A DNA stretch of 6,434 nt, from contig JANWIU010000085.1 of NCBI GenBank assembly GCA_025449725.1, positions 1 to 6,434 of the forward strand. The letters run 5' to 3'. Each line of letters begins with the position of its first letter. Positions within the stretch are counted from its first letter, which is position 1. A program made the position numbers and the translations under genes. The notes under the pieces were generated by a model. That model did not search any database. It worked only from the letters and a program-made list of their open reading frames with translations, and had not been told where the DNA came from. Shown here in pieces: positions 6,127 through 6,434 of the stretch. The DNA is from Pseudobdellovibrio sp. (GTDB lineage Bacteria > Bdellovibrionota > Bdellovibrionia > Bdellovibrionales > Bdellovibrionaceae).

Positions 6127-6434
6127 TTAAGCGACCTTACGGTGAATATGATGAATTGTAGCGTCGTCGCCTTTTTCATTTTGCCAGTGAACATGGGCAT
6201 TTAAAAAAGTATTCACAAGATGACGGTCAAATTGTGTACCTGCGCAACGTTTTAATTCCGCATAGATAATATCGTCAGGAAGACCTTTGCGGTAAATTCT
6301 GTTTTCAGACATCGCATCGTACGTGTCGACAACCAGGATTACCCGTGAAATCAACGGAATCTCGTCGCCAATTAATTTATCAGGATAACCTTCACCATCC
6401 AAACGTTCATGGTGACCGCGTACTGCCGGAATAA
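6127..6434 (-). CDS. HD-GYP domain protein, C-terminal part (5' end outside window)
   Basis: The frame is open to the right edge, giving 102 visible residues. It contains the hallmark HHERLDGEGYP, followed by GDEIPLISRVILVVDTYDAM and RIYRKGL, which match the second half of an HD-GYP domain. These enzymes hydrolyse cyclic di-GMP using metals held by His and Asp residues. The visible HH pair and the Asp in VVD are intact, which argues for an active catalytic site, though the HD dyad and any sensory or receiver domain lie outside the window. The TTG at 6400-6402 codes for the Leu inside the GYP motif and is not a start. The last ~40 residues after the domain are polar and His-rich (ATIHHIHRKVA). 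The stop codon lies inside a perfect palindrome, TCGCTTAAGCGA (6123-6134). The gene converges on the DUF1338 gene across a 61-base gap and is unlikely to be functionally linked to it. Confidence 0.9.
   Translation of the reverse strand, partial: IPAVRGHHERLDGEGYPDKLIGDEIPLISRVILVVDTYDAMSENRIYRKGLPDDIIYAELKRCAGTQFDRHLVNTFLNAHVHWQNEKGDDATIHHIHRKVA

Overview
The window reads as chromosomal DNA of a Gram-negative bacterium with moderate G+C. A lipoprotein, an aromatic-ended beta-barrel protein and a c-di-GMP (HD-GYP) enzyme sit close together. My best guess from overall gene style is a Bdellovibrio-like predatory bacterium (Bdellovibrionota). This is inference: no rRNA or taxonomic marker is present.

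Layout from left to right: (1) the C-terminal end of a coiled-coil protein on the + strand, cut by the left edge. (2) A convergent two-gene unit on the - strand, 3' end first: a 1080-residue predicted lipoprotein with a proline-rich tail, then its upstream neighbour, a 476-residue outer-membrane beta-barrel protein. The two genes overlap by 11 bases. (3) A divergent intergenic region of about 310 bases. It holds an AT-rich part with a perfect GTCTAA/TTAGAC inverted repeat, then three tandem copies of a roughly 50-base unit made of tiny GAA-loop hairpins, then a plausible sigma70 promoter. (4) A + strand gene for a compact DUF1338 / 2-oxoadipate dioxygenase-decarboxylase-like enzyme. (5) A 61-base convergent gap packed with stem-loops. 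(6) The C-terminal end of an HD-GYP phosphodiesterase on the - strand, cut by the right edge.

The barrel protein and the lipoprotein are almost certainly co-transcribed and translationally coupled, so they probably act together at the outer membrane. The DUF1338 enzyme appears to be a monocistronic metabolic gene with its own promoter. The most unusual content is the lipoprotein, which reads as a long series of degenerate EF-hand-like helix-loop-helix units with two calcium-loop-like sites near its end, and the mini-hairpin array in front of the DUF1338 gene. No mobile element, CRISPR array, tRNA or rRNA was seen.
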